Assembly: GCF_023898315.1 (NCBI RefSeq)
Contig: NC_064617.1
Span: forward strand, 712,339,202 to 712,403,201
Direction of reading: 5' to 3'
Length of the DNA: 64,000 bases
Source: Schistocerca nitens
Lineage: Eukaryota > Arthropoda > Insecta > Orthoptera > Acrididae
The stretch's first letter is position 1. Every line of letters starts with the position of its first letter. A program made the position numbers and the translations under genes. Below, one piece after another: positions 33,040 through 45,415 of this stretch. The notes beneath the pieces are model-generated. The model had not been told where the DNA came from. It worked only from the letters and a program-made list of their open reading frames with translations, and searched no databases.

Positions 33040-34135
33040 GCATCATCTCCATCTGCATCTATATTCTGCTAACTGTCTTGTGCTGTGTGGTAGAGGGTTT
33101 TTTGTGTACAGTACCACTGTCATTTCTCCCCTTTACTGATCTATTTGCAAATGGTACATGGGAAAAACGATTGCTAATAAGCTTCTGTGTGGACCTGAAT
33201 TTCACTAATATTATCTTCATGGTCTTTTCATGAGATATAAGTAGAAGGAAGCTTTAGATTTGTTAGCTCTTCTAGGAATCTACACTCTTGGAATTTTAAC
33301 AGTAAACCACTCTGTGACATAGAATTCCTGTCTTGCAGCATCAGCCACTGCAATTGGTTGATACGACTTTACTTTTTATCTTCTCTATTTACTCTATCAA
33401 TCCTGTCTGTTACGGATCCCATACTAACAAGAAATATTCAAATAATGTCCTTTATTGACGGACTACATTTCCTGAGGATTCTTTCAACGAATCTCAGTCT
33501 GGCATGTGCTTTTTTGCAGTTAGTTTAAGATGATCATTCCACTCTAAATCGCTTTGTACACGTATGCCTAGATAATTTATGGATGTAAATGCTTCCAGTG
33601 ATTGTTCTGCAATTGTGTAATATATAATTATGGATCTTTCTGACTATTTTTTTTTTATTTTGAGGGTCAATTGCCACTCTCTGCACTAAGTGTCAATCCT
33701 CTGCAGATCTTCCTGCATTTTGCTACATTTTTCTAGTGTTGCGACTTCTCTGTATACAACAGCATCATTGGCCAAAAGCCTCATGGAACTTCTTACATTG
33801 TGTACTGTGTCATTTATGTATGTTGTGAAAAGTAATACACTTATGAAATTTCTCTGGGATCTGCCCAAAGTCTGAAGACTTTGTCCGTTGAGAATGATGT
33901 CCTATGTTCTGTTTGCTAGAAACTCTTCAGTCCAACCACCGGTTGGTCTGATATTCCGTACACTCGTATTTTGTTCAATAGGTGGCGATACAGATCTGCA
34001 TCAAACACCTTACGGAAGTTGAGGAACACAGCACCTACCTGAATGCCATTATATACCGCTTTCTGGGTCTCGTGGATGAACAGAACAAGCTGGATTTCAC
34101 ATGATGATAGTTTCCAGAACCCATGTTGAAGCATC
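33040..34135 (-). mobile_element. CR1/Jockey-like LINE, 5'-truncated (inner copy)
   Basis: Minus-strand RT motifs read from right to left. First comes HGFWKLSSCEIQLVLFIHET with AVFLNFRKVFDADLYRHLLN (34,134-33,920), the palm region with the first catalytic D in NFRKVFD. Then FISVLLFTTYINDTVHNVRS and RLLANDAVVY (33,868-33,690), where the catalytic FADDA has become LANDA. The 3' region ends near 33,040. Multiple frame breaks make it dead. It abuts a second LINE of the same strand at 34,135, consistent with insertion into it. Confidence 0.8.
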
Positions 34136-34139
34136 TACC

Positions 34140-36450
34140 ACTCAATCTTTTCGCGACAGGCTCCGTTAATTCGAACAGAACCTGTGACCATATATGCTGA
34201 CCACCTTTGTATTCATTCAGTAACCCCTGTTAGTCCTATATGGTAATGTTCCACACACTTGACCTATATCGTAAAGTGCACAAGTGTTTTGTAAGCAGTC
34301 TCCTTTACAGGCTGTCTCCTTTTCCCAGTATCCTACCAATGAACCCAGATATTTGTCTGAGTTGACTGATTCCAATTGTGATTCACTGATGTGGTATTCA
34401 TGGGGTATTACTCTCCTGTAATTTGTGAAGGGCACAGTCGTAAATTTCTGTATACTTAAAGCAAAGTGCAGATCTTTGCGCCACTTTGAAATCTCATTAA
34501 AATATGAGTAGATCTTTGTGCAATTTTTTAGATACTACTTCAATCAAGATAACTAAGTCTCAGCTTTTATCTGCTAGGCCATTAATGTATAACATGCACA
34601 GCATGGGTCCCAATACAATTCACTGGGGCTTGCCTGAAGGTACGTTTACTTCTGTTAATGACTCTCTATCCAAGATAATATCTGCATCCACTCAGCCAAA
34701 AAATCCTCTTTCCACTGCCAAATTTTGTTTGATGTCCCATATGAATGAGATTATGTTTAATAAAAGTTATGTTTAATAAATGTTTATGTGGTACTGACTC
34801 AATCATTTTTTGGGAGTCTGAAATACAACAGCAGGCTGATTGCCTTGATGCATGGCTTTCAGATGTTGCGTGAGAAAAGTTCAATTTTGAGATCTCCTGA
34901 TAAAAGTTTTTGCTGTTTATGCTGGTTGGTCTGGTGGAAGTCATTCTGTTGGAGATACTTCATATGTTTGAGTTCAGAATGTGTTCTAGGGTTCTACAGT
35001 AGATGGTCATAATTGAGATTGGAGACATCTGATTACTGTTGTTTCCAAACACTGGGCACAGTTTTTTTGTTTGAGGGATCTACAGTATGATATGGTTAAA
35101 ATAGGAGCCAACTCAGAGGAAAATTATTGATAATAAACTGGGTTTCCATTGGACCCTGGATGCTTGTTTTATTTTAGCAATTTCAGCTGTTTCTCAACAT
35201 CACTGATACTAGTACGTACATCACTTTTCTTTACAGTGTTGCGGGTGTTGAACCAGGACAGTACTTTTGTATCTTCCTTTGTAAAGGAACAGTAGGAATG
35301 GAGTTCAGCATTCCCCCTTCTTGTTTGCTACCCCCAGTTTCCATTCCTGTGTATTTTTGTGAATCTCTGGACATTAAATTTTGTGCCAGTGACAGCATTT
35401 ACATATGACAAGAATGTTTTTGGGTTTTTTAAAGAGATCTATCAATAAGGTACAGCAACAGTAGCCAGTGAAAGCATAGAACATTACCATTTAGCATTTG
35501 TGTATCTGGAGCCCTATGTTTTTTCTTACAGCTATTGTGGAGTGATTACCATTTCTTTAGAGGTTTGTTTACAGAAACTATATACTAAGAAGGAACAGAA
35601 CATGTCTTCACAGTGCTTCGTCGCAGTTCTATTAAACTTGAGGCACAATATCACTTAATGCATCTGACCAAAGATAAATGTTCCTCTTTGAAATATGACA
35701 CAATAGCCTCTTTATCTTGTTTGATGAACATGTAATTCTAATTCTTTCTGCTTATTTGAAATGCACTTATCTACTTTTGTAATATTTATTGGTACACGTG
35801 CTTCATTGTCACTGAAACCAGTATCAGTGTAGACATACTGAAAAAGATCGGGTCTATTTGTTGCCATTAGATCTAATATTTTTCCATCATTAGTGGACTT
35901 CTGAACCAGTCATTCCAAGCAATTTTCAGAGAAAGAGCTTAGTGGTCTTTTCTCGCTTGCCGCTTACAAACAGTAACTAACCCAATCCATTATTATCCAA
36001 GATTGATTGGTTCATGTCTCTTTCAGTAATAACAGTATGTGTTAGTTGGTTTAAGTGTATCTCTAAAGTTTCAAGTTACATCTGGGACTGAGTATTGTGG
36101 TCGATACAGGGGGCCCAATTACAACTTATGGTTACTCTTGATATCAGGTCTTGGTTAAACAAGCTTGTATGCAGTCTCAATTTCCATTTCAGCGGATATG
36201 AGTTTTTTTGTCTAGTGGGACAAATACACCACCTCCATTTATCATCTGCCTATCCCTTTGACATACACTCAGATTTATCTCCAGAATCTCACTCCTGTGT
36301 AATTTGGTGTTATCCAGCCCTCTGTATCTGGTATTATATGCTGCAATTCTTTTTAGGAGTACTTCAAAGTTTGTTGGGAATGCTTTGGAGTTTGATCACT
36401 AGAATTCTGCTTTATTGCGGTATCTATAGTGAGACTTGTAGAAATTGAAG
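34140..36450 (-). mobile_element. CR1/Jockey-like LINE, outer copy, decayed
   Basis: The minus strand retains scattered but ordered similarity to the same LINE superfamily. The thumb/C-terminal region is at 34,300-34,450 (HISESQLESVNSDKYLG). The palm is around 34,550-34,900 (complement of ATGCACAGCATGGGTCCCAA, CACTGGGGCTTGCCTGAAGG and CATCCACTCAGCC). The finger region and the linker to the endonuclease lie at 34,930-35,600, with weaker traces to 36,450. Stops and indels are everywhere. The 3' part seems displaced to 32,275-32,465 by the inner LINE and the MITE. Confidence 0.7.
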
Positions 36451-37814
36451 TTCTAACATAGCTTCCTTTGTTAAAAAATCTTAGTACCTGATGGAAGCAA
36501 AATAGAACTAGAGAATATAAGGCATGGCAGTCTGTAACAAAATGCAGTAGTGTTCCGACCTTGCAGATGTCTGTTTTGTATAGCACTGAGAACTTTGCTT
36601 CCTCTTTAGCCCGGCAGAGAAGTATTCTTAAAACTATGCCCTGCATCCAGTATCCATTTGTTCAGGATTCTAGATACTAGCTATAATTGATACCACTGGC
36701 TTCCCTTGGTGTAAGAGCAAAGATAGTGAATTGCTGTGCATAAATGTAAGGAATCACACTTCTTTGGCTGAGCCTTTCATTAAATTTCAAACATTAAGGA
36801 TGAAATATTTGTCAAATGATACAAGTTGACATACAAGTTCCATAGCACATAATTTGGAATATTATGTGCTATTAGGAATGGCTTGTGATCTGGTACATAT
36901 GGATTGCTGATCTTTCAGTAACTAGTGTTAATGTAGAGTAGCTGCAGAGACACTAATGTCATATACTTTCACCAGTAGATATTTTCTGCTGTTTTGGTAT
37001 CAGATAGTTTACATTAGACAGTGAATGGAATAGCTGAGCTTTCCTTACAGCTCAGCAAGTGTCAGCTCTTCATTGTGCTGCTTATTTTCCAGACCATTCT
37101 TGTGTAATGCTTAGCAAGCTTTCTTCCCAGATGGAAGTATGACTGATGTATTGAAATGGGTGAAAGCTGTGTCATAGAAATTTCTGAAAGAGCACACATG
37201 TAATCTTCATTAGCTTTACAGTGTGCAAAGGATTTACTGTTAGCTTCATCCAAAATATTGAATTTAATTGTATCATTGTTAGTTTAAGGGCACACTAGTT
37301 TCTAAAGGTAACCAATACTCTGCTTTTCATCAAACTGTCCATTCAAATGAGTGTATTGAGAAATCTATATTTGAATTGCAGTGAATTGTTAAAGACACTG
37401 GATTCGTTGTTGAAAACAGTGATGTTTAATCATCACAGCAACATACTAATTTAGATCTAATATACATTTTCTGTGGTTCATGTAAATACAAATAAATGGC
37501 TGTAATATTCCCTTCAGCAACCCAGTGACTGATTTGTTTGCTCGTCTTAGTCATTCTGAGATAGTTCTGCGTCCTGAATGAGCTTGATTTCAACAGTATT
37601 TTAAATTTTAATCTTTCTTTCCTTTTCTTTGCTGCACAATTTGAAGATCTTGCCGAAAAGGAAAATGTATTTCTCATTATTTATCTTAAACTATTTTGGG
37701 TCAAGCTATTCAAATTGATGTGCAGTTAATTTACCTGCTAAGCATACAAATACAAAGGCAAAACTGATGTGAAATCCTATCTACATTTAAAAAAAAAAAT
37801 CATATTTGTTACAA
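36451..37814. other. No gene recognised
   Basis: AT-rich, with no element protein, tRNA-like unit or terminal repeats found. Possibly further decayed LINE 5' sequence at its left end. Confidence 0.55.
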
Positions 37815-38175
37815 TCCCAGAATGAAGTTTTACTCTGCAGAGGACTGTCCACTGGTTTTAAATTTCCTGGCCAAGCGCTGGACGGGCACTCAAGCCCAGA
37901 ACTTTTGCCTTTTGTTGGCAAATGCTCTACCAGCCGAGTTATCCAGGCACTACTTGTGATGCACCTCCACAGTTTTACTTAAGCCAGCACTTCTTCAATA
38001 TCTTCTAAACAGAAGTTCTCCTGCATGAGAGGGGTACTGTCCTAAGTAAAGCTGAGAAGGCAGGTTGCGATTGTGCATAGATAGCACCGTTGGTAGAGCA
38101 TGTGCCCATGAAAGACAAAAGTTTCAGGTCTGAGTCCCTGTCTGGCATACTGATTTAATCTGTGAGGTAGTTTCA
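37815..38175. repeat. Fold-back element with tRNA-like arms
   Basis: The left arm carries a tRNA-like unit in reverse (AATGCTCTACCAGCCGAGTT, 37,920-37,939). The right arm carries the forward form (ATAGCACCGTTGGTAGAGCA, 38,081-38,100) followed by GTTTCAGGTCTGAGTCC as a B-box-like segment. The termini TTTAATCTGTGAGGTAGTTT at right and AAATTTCCTGGCC at left are inverted relatives. The arrangement matches 27,050-27,435. It is not a functional tRNA. Confidence 0.7.
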
Positions 38176-38399
38176 TACCTAATAGTGGATTTGAACATAG
38201 AGTATTTTACAGGGTGTGATCCTGTAGACTTCCTACATCCCTAGGACCATCACACTCCATCAGTTGTGGTAGAACCTGCAGTTTAGTGTGAATTGTGAAC
38301 TATGATGCAAATATACATGTTTAACATGAAAAAATTGCTGGAAAAGGGAGTGAAGTTAGAATAGTATCAAAATCAAATCTTGGGACTAGACTGAGCTCC
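38176..38399. other. Short spacer
   Basis: Nothing recognised between the fold-back element and the following LINE. Confidence 0.5.
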
Positions 38400-39465
38400 G
38401 AACTCCCAGTTGACACCGCATTCTGTTCTAAACCTCAGGAAGGCATTCAACACTGTCACGCACTTTCGTTTAGTGAAAAAAATACAGGCTTATGGAAGGT
38501 TGGATCAGATTTGTTACTGGATTCAAGACTTTCTTACAGAGAACTCAATACATTGCTCTTAATGGAACAAAATTGACAGATGTGAAGGTAATATCAGGAG
38601 TACACAAGAAAGTGTGATAGGAACGTTACTGTTTACAATATATGTAAATGATTTAGTGCAAAATTATTGGAGCTCCGTAAGGCTATTCACAGAGAATGTG
38701 ATTGCCTACAAGAAGGTAGCAACGCCAGAAGACTAGCGACGTGCAGAAGGACCTGCAGAGTATTGTTGGGTGGTACAAGGACTGGCAGTTGGTCCTGAAT
38801 GTAAATGAATATAACATACTGTGCGTACGTAGGAGAAGTACTTCACTGCTCTACAACTTCACTATTGATTTGAAATTTCCAGAAACAGTGTCTGCCATAA
38901 ATTAATTAGGAGTAACTACCTGGTACAACATTATGTGGAATGGCCAAATAAAACAAATAGTAGGAAAAGCAGATGCAAGACTGAGATTCATAGGAAGAAT
39001 CTAAAGGAAGCGTTACTCGTCCACTGAAGAAGTGGTTGTTCATGAGGTTGGGACCAATACCAGGTAGAACTTGTAGACCAGACAGGGAATATCCGACAAG
39101 GAGCAGCGCGTTTCACCACAGGGTAGTTTAGTGGGCACGAGAGCGTTACAGAGATGTTCGGCAGATTCCAGTGGCATATGCTACAAGGGAGGTATTGTGC
39201 ATCACGGAGTGGTTTAGTGTTGGAACTATGAGGGATTACGTTCTGGGAAGAGTCAAACAACATATTACTCCCTCCCACATACGTCTTGCGAAATGACCGC
39301 AATGAGAGAATTTTAGAGCTAATACAGAGGTTTTGCCGATAATCATTCTCCCCACACGCAATCCACGAATCGAAGAGATAGTGGTACCAGAGGTGGCCTC
39401 CATCACACACCGTCAGATGGCTTGCGGAGCAGTGATACAGATGAAGATTTTAGTTTGGGTCATTG
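38400..39465 (+). mobile_element. CR1/Jockey-like LINE, 5'-truncated, decayed
   Basis: The plus strand reads LRKAFNTVTHFRLVKKIQAY (palm motif A region) near 38,440, SVIGTLLFTIYVNDLV near 38,608 and a degraded VRLFTENVIAY (FADD box lost). The C-terminal region follows, ending with the family's 3' UTR (TGGCTTGCGGAGCAGTGATA, 39,418-39,437). It lacks the 5' half and has several frame breaks. Confidence 0.8.
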
Positions 39466-39487
39466 CCGAGTCTTATGAGTTGTTGTT

Positions 39488-41280
39488 GTGGTCTTCAGTC
39501 CCGAGACTGGTTTAATGCAGCTCTCCATACTACTCTATCTTGTGCAAGCTTCTTCATCTCCCAAAACTTATTGCAACCTACATCCTTCTGAATCTGCTTA
39601 GTGTATTCATCTCTTGGTCTCCCTCTACGATTTTTACCTTCCACGCTGCCCTCCAATGCTAAATTTGTGATCCCTTGATGCCTCAGAACATGTCCTACCA
39701 ACCAATCCCTTATTCTAGTCAAGTTGTGCCACAAACTCCTCTTCTCCCCAATCCTATTCAATACCTCCTCATTAGTTACGTGATCTACCCACCTTATCTT
39801 CAGCATTCTTCTGTAGCACCACATTTCGAAAGCTTCTATTCTGTTCTTGTCCAAACTGGTTATCGTCCATGTTTCACTTCCATACATGGCTACACTCCAT
39901 ACAAATACTTTCAGAAACGACTTCCTGACACTTAAATCTACACTCGATGTTAACAAATTCCTCTTCTTCAGAAACGCTTTCCGTGCCATTGCCAGTCTAC
40001 ATTTTATATCCTTTCTACTTCGACCATCATCAGTTATTTTGCTCCACAAATAGCAAAACTCCTTTACTACTTTAAGTGTCTCATTTCCTAATCTAATTCC
40101 CTCAGCATCACACGACTTAATTCGACTACATTCCATTATCCTCGTTTTGCTTTTGTTGATGTTCATCTTATATCCTCCTTTCAAGACACTATCCATTCCG
40201 TTCAACTGCTTTTCCAAGTCCTTTGCTGTCTCTGACAGAATTACAATATCATCAGAGAACCTCAAAGTTTTTATTTATTCTCCATTGATTTTAAAACTAC
40301 TCCAAATTTTTCTTTTGATTCCTTCACTGCTTGCTCAATATACAGATTGAATAACATCGGGGAGAGGCTACAACCCTGTCTCGCTCCTTTCCCAACCACT
40401 GCTTCCCTTTCATGCCCCTCGACTCTTATAACTGCCATCTGGTTTCTGTACAAACTGTAAATAGCCTTTCGCTCCCTGTATTTTACCCCTGCCACCTTCA
40501 GAATTTGAAAGAGAGTATTCCAGTTAACATTGTCAAAAGCTTTCTCTAAGTCTACAAATGCTAGAAACGTAGGTTTGCCTTTTCTTAATCTTTCTTCTAA
40601 GTTAAGTCGTAAGGTTAGTATTGCCTCACGTGTTCCAACATTTCTACGGAATCCAAACTGATCTTCCCCGAGGTCCGCTTCTACCAGTTTTTCCATTCGT
40701 CTGTAAAGAATTCGCGTTAGTATTTTGCAGCTGTGACTTATTAAACTGATAGTTCGGTAATTTTCACATCTGTCAACACCTGCTTTCTTTGGGATTGGAA
40801 TTATTATATTCTTCTTGAACTCTGAGGGCATGTCGCCTGTCTCATACATCGTGCTCACCAGATGGTAGGGTTTTGTCATGACTGGCTCTCCCGAGGCCAT
40901 CAGTAGTTCTAATGGAATGTTGTCTACTCCCGGGGCCTTGTTTCGACTCAGGTCTTTTAGTGCTCTGTCAAACTCTTCACGCAGTATCGTATCTCCCATT
41001 TCGTCTTCGTCTACATCCTCTTCCATTTCCATAATATTGTCCTCAAGTACATCGCCCTTCTATAAATCCTCTATATACTCCTTCCACCTCTCTGCTTTTC
41101 CTTCTTTGCTTGGAACTGGGTTTCCATCTTAGCTCTTGATATTCATACAAGTGGTTCTCTTTCCTCCAAAGGTCTCTTTAATTTCCCTGTAGGCAGTATC
41201 TATCTTACCCCTCGTGAGATAAGCCTCTACATCCTTACATTTGTCCTCTAGCCGTCCCTGCTTAGCAGTTTTGCACTTAC
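39488..41280 (-). mobile_element. RTE-like LINE, 5'-truncated (minus copy)
   Basis: Two long minus-strand frames cover most of the RT: 41,032-40,271 and 40,265-39,495. Motifs seen are NKAPGVDNIPLELL, KNIIIPIPKKAGVDRCENYR, DQFGFRRNVGTREAI, FLAFVDLEKAFDNVNW, KGARQGCSLSPMLFNLYIEQ, then MRFSDDIVILSE (catalytic FADD changed to FSDD). The C-terminal domain has GSETWTITSLDKNRIEAFEM and LEGSVEGKNRRGRPRDEY. A single stop near 40,268 separates the frames, so this is a fairly young copy. The 3' end abuts GTTGTTGTTG, the complement of a (CAA)n tail typical of RTE elements. The upstream endonuclease is missing beyond about 41,280. Confidence 0.88.
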
Positions 41281-41284
41281 TTCG

Positions 41285-41750
41285 TGGAAAAGTGGAGTAT
41301 CCAAAGAGTGCGCCTGGCTGCGCTGCTGGTCTCGCAGTACCAGTTTCCTTTGAGAAAGACGGCCGCGGCAGATTTTGCAGTCGGCTGATCGTGTTGGCGG
41401 CCGAGTTGACTTTCCCCTCGGTGTGAGGCGAGGCGCGCGTTAAGCCGCAGGCTGGACCCGCCGTGCGGGCAGCGGCGCACAAAGGCAGGAAGCGGAGGGC
41501 GGCGCGTGAGCCGCATTGCCTACCCGGCCTCGGCTCCCCTCGGCCCTCGTCCCGGCACCATTCGTGCGTGTGTCGCTGCCGCACCGCGGTGAACGGGCCA
41601 TCCCAGTCACGTCGCTGTTGGCAAATTACGACACGTCGAAGGGAGCGCTGCGGGGAAAGCGTTCTTGCCACATCTCGTGTCATCTGCAGTTGTCGCAGTC
41701 ACCTGCTGATTCCGATGCACGATGCACATAAAAAAAAGAAAGAAAAAAAT
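41285..41750. other. GC-rich island with A-rich tract at its right edge
   Basis: About 445 bp of strongly GC- and CpG-rich sequence is followed by an A-rich run (41,731-41,749). Composition changes abruptly at both sides, where AT-richer LINE sequence begins. It stays open on the minus strand (41,683 into the LINE) without any domain I know. Options are a retroposed piece of a GC-rich transcript (plus strand, poly-A tail at right), or a host CpG island flanked by LINEs. I cannot decide between them. Confidence 0.45.
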
Positions 41751-41924
41751 ACTTGCCAGGTGCGAGTAAGACTCGCGCACAGAGCTTTCCGTACAAGATT
41801 ATTTTTATAGGCTGTTCATCCATTCCGGGAACAGGGAATCTGTTATCGGCATTGATACTGGCAAGATATCGGTTCCAGGGATTCCAATACTTTAGAGAAT
41901 GGTTTAATTTCAGTGACATGAAGG

Positions 41925-43891
41925 CTGTATACGTGGAAGAGGCTTGGAGACACTGGGAGGTTTCAGATAGATTATGTAATGATAAGACAGAGATTTAGGA
42001 ACCAGGTTGTAAATTGTAATACATTTCTCGGGACAAGTCTGACTCTGACCGCAATCTATTGGTTATGAACTGTAGATTAAAACCGAAGGAACTGCAGAAA
42101 GGTGGTAATTTATGGAGATGGAACCTGGATAAACTGAAATAACCAGAGTTTGTAGAGAGTTTCAGACAGAGCATTAGGAAACGATTGACAAGAATGGGGG
42201 AAAGAAATGCAGTAGAAGAAGAATGGGTAGCTTTGAGAGATGAAATAGACAAGGCAGCAGAGGATCAAGTAGCTAAAAAGACGAGGGCTAGTAGAAATCC
42301 TTGGGTAACAGAAGAAATATTGAATTTAATTGATAAAAGGAGAAAATATAAAAATGCTGTAAATGAAGCAGGCAAAAAGGAATACAAACGTCTCAAAAAT
42401 GAGATAGGCAGGAAGTGCAAAATGGCTAAGCAGGGATGGCTAGAGGACAAATGTAAGGATGTAGAGCCTTATGTCACTAGGGGTAAGATAGATACTGCCT
42501 ACAGGAAAATTAAAGAGACCCTTGGAGAGAAGAGAACCACTTGCATGAACATCAAGAGCTCAGATGGAAACCCAGTTGTAAGCAAAGAAGGGGAAGCAGA
42601 AAGGTGGAAGGAGTATATAGAGAGTCTATACAAGGGCGATGTGCTTGAGGGCAATATTATGAAGATAGAAGAGGACGTAGATGAAGATGAAATGGGAGAT
42701 ATGATACCGCATGAAGAATTTGACAGAGCACTGAAAGACCTAAGTCGAAACAAGGCCCCGAGAGTAGACAACGTTGCATTAGAACGATTGATAGCCTTGG
42801 GAGAGACAGTCCTGACAAAGCTCTACCATCTGGTGAGCAGCATGTATGAGACAGGCGAAATACCATCAGACTTCAAGAAGAACACAGTAATTCCAATCCC
42901 AAAGAAAGCAGGTGTTGACAGATGTGAAACTTTCCGAACTATGAGTTTAATAAGACACGGCTGTAAAATACGAACACGAATTCTTTACAGATGAATGGAA
43001 AACTTTTAGGAGCCGACCTCGTGGAAGATCAGTTTGGATTCCGTAGAAATGTTGGAACACGTGAGGCAATACTGGCCCTACGACTTATCTTAGAAGATAG
43101 ATTAAGGGAAGGGGAATCTACATTTCTAGCATTTGTAGATTTAGAAAAAGCTTTTGACAATGTTGACTGGAATATTCTCTTTCAAATTCTGAAGTTGGCA
43201 GGGGTCGAATACAGGGAGCGAAAGGCTATTTACAATTTGTACAGAACCAGACTGCAGTTATAAGACTCGAGAGGCATGAAACGGAAGCAGTGGTTGGGAA
43301 GGGAGTGAGACAGGGTTGTAGCCTATCCCCGATGTTATTCAATCTGTATATTGAGCAAGCAGTAAAGGAAACAAAAGAAAATTTCGGAGTAGGTATTAAA
43401 ATCCATGGAGAAGAAATAAAAACTTTGAGGTTTGCTGATGTCATTATAATTCTGTCAGAGGTAGCAAAAGACCTGGAAGAGCAGTTGAACGAAATGGACA
43501 ATGTCTTGAAAGAAGAGTATAAGATGACCATCAGCAAAAGCAAAACGAGGATAATGTAATGCAGTAGAATTAAATCAGGTGATGCTGAGAGAATTAGATT
43601 AGGAAATGATACACTTAAAGTAGTAGATGAGTTTTGCTATTTGGGGAGCAAAATAACTGATGATGGTCGAAGTAGAGAGGATATAAAATGTAGACTGGCG
43701 GTGGCAAGGAAAGCATTTCTGAAGAGAAATTTGGTGACATCGAGTATAGATTTAGGTGTCAGGAAGTCTTTTCTGAAAGTATTTGTATGGATTGTAGCCA
43801 TGTATGGAAGTGAAACAAGAAGAGAATAGAAGCCTTCGAAATGTGGTGCTACAGAAGAATGCTGGAGATTAGATAGATCACGTAACTAATG
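41925..43891 (+). mobile_element. RTE-like LINE, plus copy, 5' segment
   Basis: This copy is in the opposite orientation to the one at 39,488-41,280. The 269-codon frame 42,185-42,994 covers the linker and RT start (NPWVTEEILNLIDKRRKYKN, GWLEDKCKDVEPYVTRGKID, NKAPRVDNVALERL). Further frames carry DQFGFRRNVGTREAI, FLAFVDLEKAFDNVDW (42,991-43,263) and KGVRQGCSLSPMLFNLYIEQ with RFADVIIILSE (43,290-43,559), where the catalytic FADD has become FADV. Stops near 42,994, 43,263, 43,558 and 43,828 kill it. It is interrupted at about 43,892 by another LINE and resumes at 45,127. Confidence 0.88.
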
Positions 43892-45126
43892 CAGGATTTT
43901 AGAATATATATTGTGTTCGACTATTAAGAATTACCTCGAAGGAAACGGTCTATTGACACACAGTCAACATGGGTTTAGAAAACATCGTTCCTGTGAAATA
44001 CAACTAGCTCTTTATTCACATGAAGTGCTGAGTGCTATTGACAAGGGATTTCAGATCGATTCCGTATTCCTGTATTTCCGGAAGGCTTTTGACACTGTAC
44101 CACACAAGCGACTCTTAGTAAAATTGCGTGCTTACGGAATATCGTCTCAGTTATGCGGCTGGATTTGCGATTTCCTGTCAGAGAGGTCACAGTTCGTAGT
44201 AATTGACGGAAAGTCATCGAGGAAAACAGAAGTAAATTCAGGCGTTCCGCAAGGTAGTGTTATAGGCCCTTTGCTGTTTCTTATCTATATAAACGATTTG
44301 GGAGACAATCTGAGCAGCTGTCTTCGGTTTTTTTGCAGATGACGCTGTCGTTTATCGACTAATAAAGTCATCAGAAGATCAAAACAAACTGCAAAACGAT
44401 TGAGAAAAAATATCTGAATGGTGCGAAAAGTGGCAGTTGACCCTAAATAACGAAAAGTATGAGGTCATCCACATGAGTACTAAAAGTAAGTCGTTAAACT
44501 TCGGTTACACGATAAATCAGTCTAATCTAAAAACCGTAAATTCAACTGAATACCTAGGTATTACAATTAGGAACAACTTAAATTGGAAAGAACACATGGA
44601 AAAGGTTGTGGGGAAGGCTAACCAAAGACACTCAGGGACACTCAGAAAATGTAACGGACCTACTAATGAGACTGCCTACATTACGCTTGTCCGTCCTCTT
44701 TTAGAATTTTGCGCGCGGTGTGGGACCATTACCAGGTAGGACTGACGGAGTACATCGAAAAAGTTCAAAGAAAGGCAGCACGTTTTGTATTATCGCGAAA
44801 TATGGGAGAGAGAGTCACAGAAATGATACAGGATTTGGGCTGGAAATCATGAAAAGAAGCGTTTTTCGTTGCGACGGGATCTTCTAACGAAATTCCAGTC
44901 ACCAACTTTCTCCTCCGAATGCGAAAATATCTAGTTAGCACCGACCTACTTAGGGAAAAGCGATCACCACGATAAAACAAGGGAAATCAGGGCTCGTACG
45001 GAAAGATATAGGTGTTCGTTCTTTCCGCGCGCTGTACGAGATTGGAATAATAGATAATTGTGAAGGTGGTTCGATGAACCCTTTGCCAGGCACTTAAATG
45101 TGATTTGCAGAGTATCCATGTAGATA
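43892..45126 (+). mobile_element. CR1/Jockey-like LINE nested in RTE-like LINE
   Basis: The 143-codon frame 43,911-44,342 holds LTHSQHGFRKHRSCEIQLAL, FRKAFDTVPHKRLLVKLRAY (catalytic D) and GVPQGSVIGPLLFLIYINDL. The FADD box follows after a one-base slip at a T run (44,329-44,336). The second frame 44,437-44,739 has SEWCEKWQLTLNNEKYEVIH just before it and YLGITIRNNLNWKEHMEKV. The C-terminus EIRARTERYRCSFFPRAVRD is near 44,990 and the 3' end GAGTATCCATGTAGATA is at about 45,110-45,126. It is 5'-truncated with few breaks, so relatively young. Confidence 0.9.
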
Positions 45127-45415
45127 GTACTGAATCGAATTGGGGAGAAGAGGAATTCGTGGCACAACTTGACTATAAGAAGGGACCGGTTGGTAGGACA
45201 TGTTCTGAGACATCAAGGGATCACAAATTTAGTATTGGAGGGCAGCGTGGAGGGTAAAAATCGTAGAGGGAGACCAAGAGATGAATACACTCAGCAGATT
45301 CGGAAGGATGTAGGTTGCAGTAGATACTTGGAGATGAAGAAGCTTGTACAGGACATAGTAGCATGGAGAGCTGCATCAAACCAGTCTTTGGACTGAAAAT
45401 TACAACAATTGTGAC
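45127..45415 (+). mobile_element. RTE-like LINE, plus copy, 3' segment
   Basis: This continues the copy interrupted at 43,891. It reads LNRIGEKRNSWHNLT, VGHVLRHQGITNLVLEGS, EGKNRRGRPRDEYTQQIRKD and ends WRAASNQSLD at 45,396. A short CAA-like tail (AATTACAACAATTG) follows. The sequence is collinear with the minus copy, confirming that the CR1-like LINE inserted into an existing element. Confidence 0.9.

Noticed and set aside
41129-41683. 184-codon minus-strand frame, arginine-rich
   Set aside because: It is a chimera of the GC-rich island and the truncated RTE-like LINE. High GC removes stop codons. No domain is recognised in the island part.
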